Shown in pieces: positions 62,417 to 64,000 of a stretch of DNA of 64,000 nt. The notes beneath the pieces were generated by a model. The model was not told the DNA's origin, did not search any database, and worked only from the letters and a program-made list of their open reading frames with translations. Where the stretch lies: NCBI RefSeq assembly GCF_902859875.1, contig NZ_CADIKF010000002.1, positions 1 through 64,000 of the forward strand, in the 5' to 3' direction. How positions within the stretch are numbered: position 1 is the stretch's first letter; each line of letters begins with the position of its first letter. The DNA is from Paraburkholderia solisilvae (lineage in GTDB: Bacteria; Pseudomonadota; Gammaproteobacteria; Burkholderiales; Burkholderiaceae). A program made the position numbers and the translations under genes.

Positions 62417-63088
62417 ATGAAGCTGTTCCACGTCGATGCGAGCGCAAAGCGCGAAACATCCAATTCGCGCGCACTGGCGCGTTTCTTTATCGGGAACCTG
62501 CGGGCGCAAGGCGTCGAGGTGGAAGTGGATTACCTGGACGTCACGGTCGATACGCCCCGGCATGTCGATCTGGAGTTCGCGGTGGCAACGTACCGCGCGG
62601 AAAGCGAGCGCACGCCGGCCATGAAAGCGAGACTCGCGGCGTCGGATGCGCTGTGCAAGCGTCTTTTCGAAGCGGATGCGTTCCTGTTTGCGATGCCGAT
62701 GTACAACTGGTCGATGCCGTCCGTCTTCAAGGCCTTTATCGACAACATCACGCGCACCGACCTGACGTACCGGAAAAATGCGCATGGCCAATACGTCGGC
62801 CAATTCTCGCGCCAGAAAACTTTATTCGTGACGACGCGCGGCGCTGACCTGCGCCCCGGCAATCCGTTCTCGTCGATGGATGCGCTCACGCCCGCGCTCA
62901 AGGCGTCGTTCAGCTTTATCGGTGTAGTCGAGCCGCGTTTTGTCGATGCGCAGCCGTTGCAATTCGCCGATCAGGAAGCGCGTGCGGCCGCGCTGGTGCG
63001 CGCGCAGGAAGAACTCGTCGAGGTGGCCGCCGAATGGGCAGCCTGGGAACAGGCGCGGCTTGCTGCGGACGTGCTCGAAGCCGCGTAA
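62417..63088 (+). CDS. FMN-dependent NADH-azoreductase / quinone reductase-like flavoprotein
   Basis: This 223-aa flavodoxin-like protein of the AzoR/AcpD family has FMN-binding landmarks HVDASAKRETSNSRALARFF, AMPMYNWSMPSVFKAFIDNITR and LFVTTRGADL. It should reduce quinones or azo compounds by two electrons with NAD(P)H, giving protection against electrophiles. GGAGAG precedes the ATG. Its promoter element is shared with the secreted cupin gene, and an Rrf2 regulator lies convergent downstream. Confidence 0.9.
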   Translation: MKLFHVDASAKRETSNSRALARFFIGNLRAQGVEVEVDYLDVTVDTPRHVDLEFAVATYRAESERTPAMKARLAASDALCKRLFEADAFLFAMPMYNWSMPSVFKAFIDNITRTDLTYRKNAHGQYVGQFSRQKTLFVTTRGADLRPGNPFSSMDALTPALKASFSFIGVVEPRFVDAQPLQFADQEARAAALVRAQEELVEVAAEWAAWEQARLAADVLEAA

Positions 63089-63108
63089 CAAGACAGAAGT
63101 CGCACGCG

Positions 63109-63645
63109 TCAGTTTGAACCGGCCCCGCTGCGGTCGCGCCGCCTGCCCGCGGCGCGGCCTTCGATCCACTTGACCACCTGCGGACCGAACCCGCGCGGCG
63201 CTTTCGCCGATACCCGCACCGCCATCTCGGCGAGCGACTGCGACGCGAGCGACTCGCGCATCCGCTTTTCGGCCTGCTGCATCACCGAGTGGATCGTACA
63301 CACACCGCTCGTTGCCCAGCCAGGCGGCTCTTCGTCGAACACCGCGCAGCGCTCGCGCACCTCCTGGCATTCGAACAGCCGTTTGTCGCCGTCGATGGCG
63401 AGCACGACGTCGAGCACCGAAATCTGCTCGGCGGACCGCGCCAGTGCAAAACCACCTTTCGCACCTTCTGTCGCAATGACGAGGCCGGCCTTGTGCAGTT
63501 TGGTAAACAGTTTCGCCAGATAATCGACCGGTACACCCTGCAATTCGGCGAGGTCTCTGACGCTCGCTTCGCGTACGCCTCCCTGCTCCGTCAGATGAAG
63601 CAGGCAATGCAACCCGTACTCGACTCCTGTGCTGATGTGCGCCAT
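63109..63645 (-). CDS. Rrf2 family transcriptional regulator
   Basis: This 178-aa protein has the Rrf2 winged helix-turn-helix (ISTGVEYGLHCLLHLTEQGG, then SVRDLAELQGVPVDYLAKLFTKLHKAGLVIATEGAKGGFALAR). A cysteine cluster (ECQEVRERC, later GVCTIHSVMQ) is placed as in iron-sulfur-binding members such as IscR and NsrR. It may sense redox or NO stress. The C-terminus is an Arg/Gly-rich extension. A perfect dyad lies six bases before its ATG, indicating autoregulation. It is convergent with the azoreductase-like gene. Confidence 0.92.
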   Translation of the reverse strand: MAHISTGVEYGLHCLLHLTEQGGVREASVRDLAELQGVPVDYLAKLFTKLHKAGLVIATEGAKGGFALARSAEQISVLDVVLAIDGDKRLFECQEVRERCAVFDEEPPGWATSGVCTIHSVMQQAEKRMRESLASQSLAEMAVRVSAKAPRGFGPQVVKWIEGRAAGRRRDRSGAGSN

Positions 63646-63650
63646 GCGCC

Positions 63651-63673
63651 ACTCCGACTTCAGATATCGGAGT
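63651..63673. promoter_or_regulatory. Dyad upstream of the Rrf2 gene
   Basis: ACTCCGA and TCGGAGT are perfect 7-bp arms around nine bases, ending six bases before the Rrf2 start codon. Arm length and spacing mirror the twin element copies (ACTACGA-N9-TCGTAGT). Confidence 0.6.
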
Positions 63674-63741
63674 CAGGCTACCGCGTTTTGGCCAGCCGCG
63701 CAACCCACCAGCCTTTTACGAACCGGAACCGCCCGGCCAGC

Positions 63742-64000
63742 CTAAACACGTCTAGCCGCGCGCATCAACGCGACATACGCTACGGCGCCGGTAATCGCGC
63801 CGATCAGCCAGCCGAAGTTGTTCTCGGGCAATACATGCAGCATTTGCGTGCACAACTCCCAGCCGATCGAAATGCAGCCCGAGACGACGAGCGCGATGAC
63901 GCCCATCCTGTTCCAGCCGCCGTCATAGTAAAAGCGCCCCTTCGGCGACATCGAATAGAGCTCGGCGGTCTGCACCTGCTGCTTCTTGACGAGATAGAAA
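63742..64000 (-). CDS. NCS1-family permease, C-terminal fragment at window edge
   Basis: The last 86 or so residues of a nucleobase:cation symporter-1 type permease (cytosine, allantoin or hydantoin transporter class). The reading YLVKKQQVQTAELYSMSPKG and GRFYYDGGWNRMGVIALVVSG, followed by a final helix GWLIGAITGAVAYVALM, matches the end of that family. The frame is open to the window edge, so the gene continues beyond 64000. An internal ATG at 63975 is not the true start. Confidence 0.8.
   Translation of the reverse strand, partial: FYLVKKQQVQTAELYSMSPKGRFYYDGGWNRMGVIALVVSGCISIGWELCTQMLHVLPENNFGWLIGAITGAVAYVALMRAARRV

Noticed and set aside
1..64000. CRISPR arrays, tRNA/rRNA genes, intact insertion sequences, prophage or integron
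   Set aside because: No regularly spaced repeats, tRNA-like cloverleaf, transposase, integrase or phage structural genes were seen on either strand.

Overview
The window looks like a piece of a Burkholderiaceae genome, most likely Paraburkholderia, Caballeronia or Burkholderia. The DNA is GC-rich with strong third-position G/C bias. It encodes an LpxO-type lipid A hydroxylase, a small DUF4148-like secreted protein, NodT-type outer-membrane lipoproteins, many LysR/AraC/MarR regulators, and a NorR-flavohemoglobin pair. I see no rRNA, tRNA, CRISPR array, intact insertion sequence or prophage. Gene content is accessory in style (regulators, exporters, small catabolic operons), as on a secondary replicon, but that is inference.

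Layout. 1-4.5 kb: gene remnants (a GNAT fragment and an internally deleted MDR oxidoreductase) around a pirin, a fumarylacetoacetate-hydrolase-family gene and an AraC regulator, followed by non-coding DNA. 4.5-13.3 kb: a TPR/glycosyltransferase protein, then a sugar locus: LacI repressor, binding protein, two permeases and a cytoplasmic GH3 glycosidase, with no ATPase gene. AACGTTAG-containing elements lie between the repressor and the operon. 13.6-22.4 kb: an ABC exporter, a cupin/LysR divergent pair, a cysteine-less AhpD-like protein with an XRE/MmyB regulator, an unusual formyltransferase-ACT-ACT fusion, a class-C-type serine esterase and a VOC protein.

22.5-33.4 kb: a PhoD-like phosphatase with an unknown partner, the first EmrB/EmrA/NodT-type tripartite pump, an ABM monooxygenase-like gene divergent from a LysR gene, mug, and a GlxA-type regulator. 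34-42.9 kb: an acetolactate-synthase-like enzyme coupled to an ArsR regulator; an operon of atypical SDR, RraA-like and MHS transporter genes behind a LysR gene and a strong dyad; and an MFS exporter divergent from a GlxA-type regulator. 43.4-51.4 kb: LpxO-like hydroxylase, GNAT, secreted alpha/beta hydrolase, a two-component pair in unusual order split by a terminator, three small secreted or lipoprotein genes, and a MarC-family protein.

51.4-57.1 kb: a MarR-OMF-EmrA-EmrB operon plus a second, paralogous MarR gene, with four copies of a YTGA-N4-TCAGATA element. 57.1-64 kb: norR/hmp nitric-oxide response with a sigma-54 promoter, a YbfB-type MFS transporter, a secreted cupin and an azoreductase-like flavoprotein sharing an identical 20-nt upstream element, an Rrf2 regulator with its own dyad, and the end of an NCS1 permease.

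The most interesting signals are the reiterated MarR operator-like element, the formyltransferase-ACT-ACT architecture, and the twin element ahead of the cupin and azoreductase genes. I did not find a convincing wholly new defence or mobile system.
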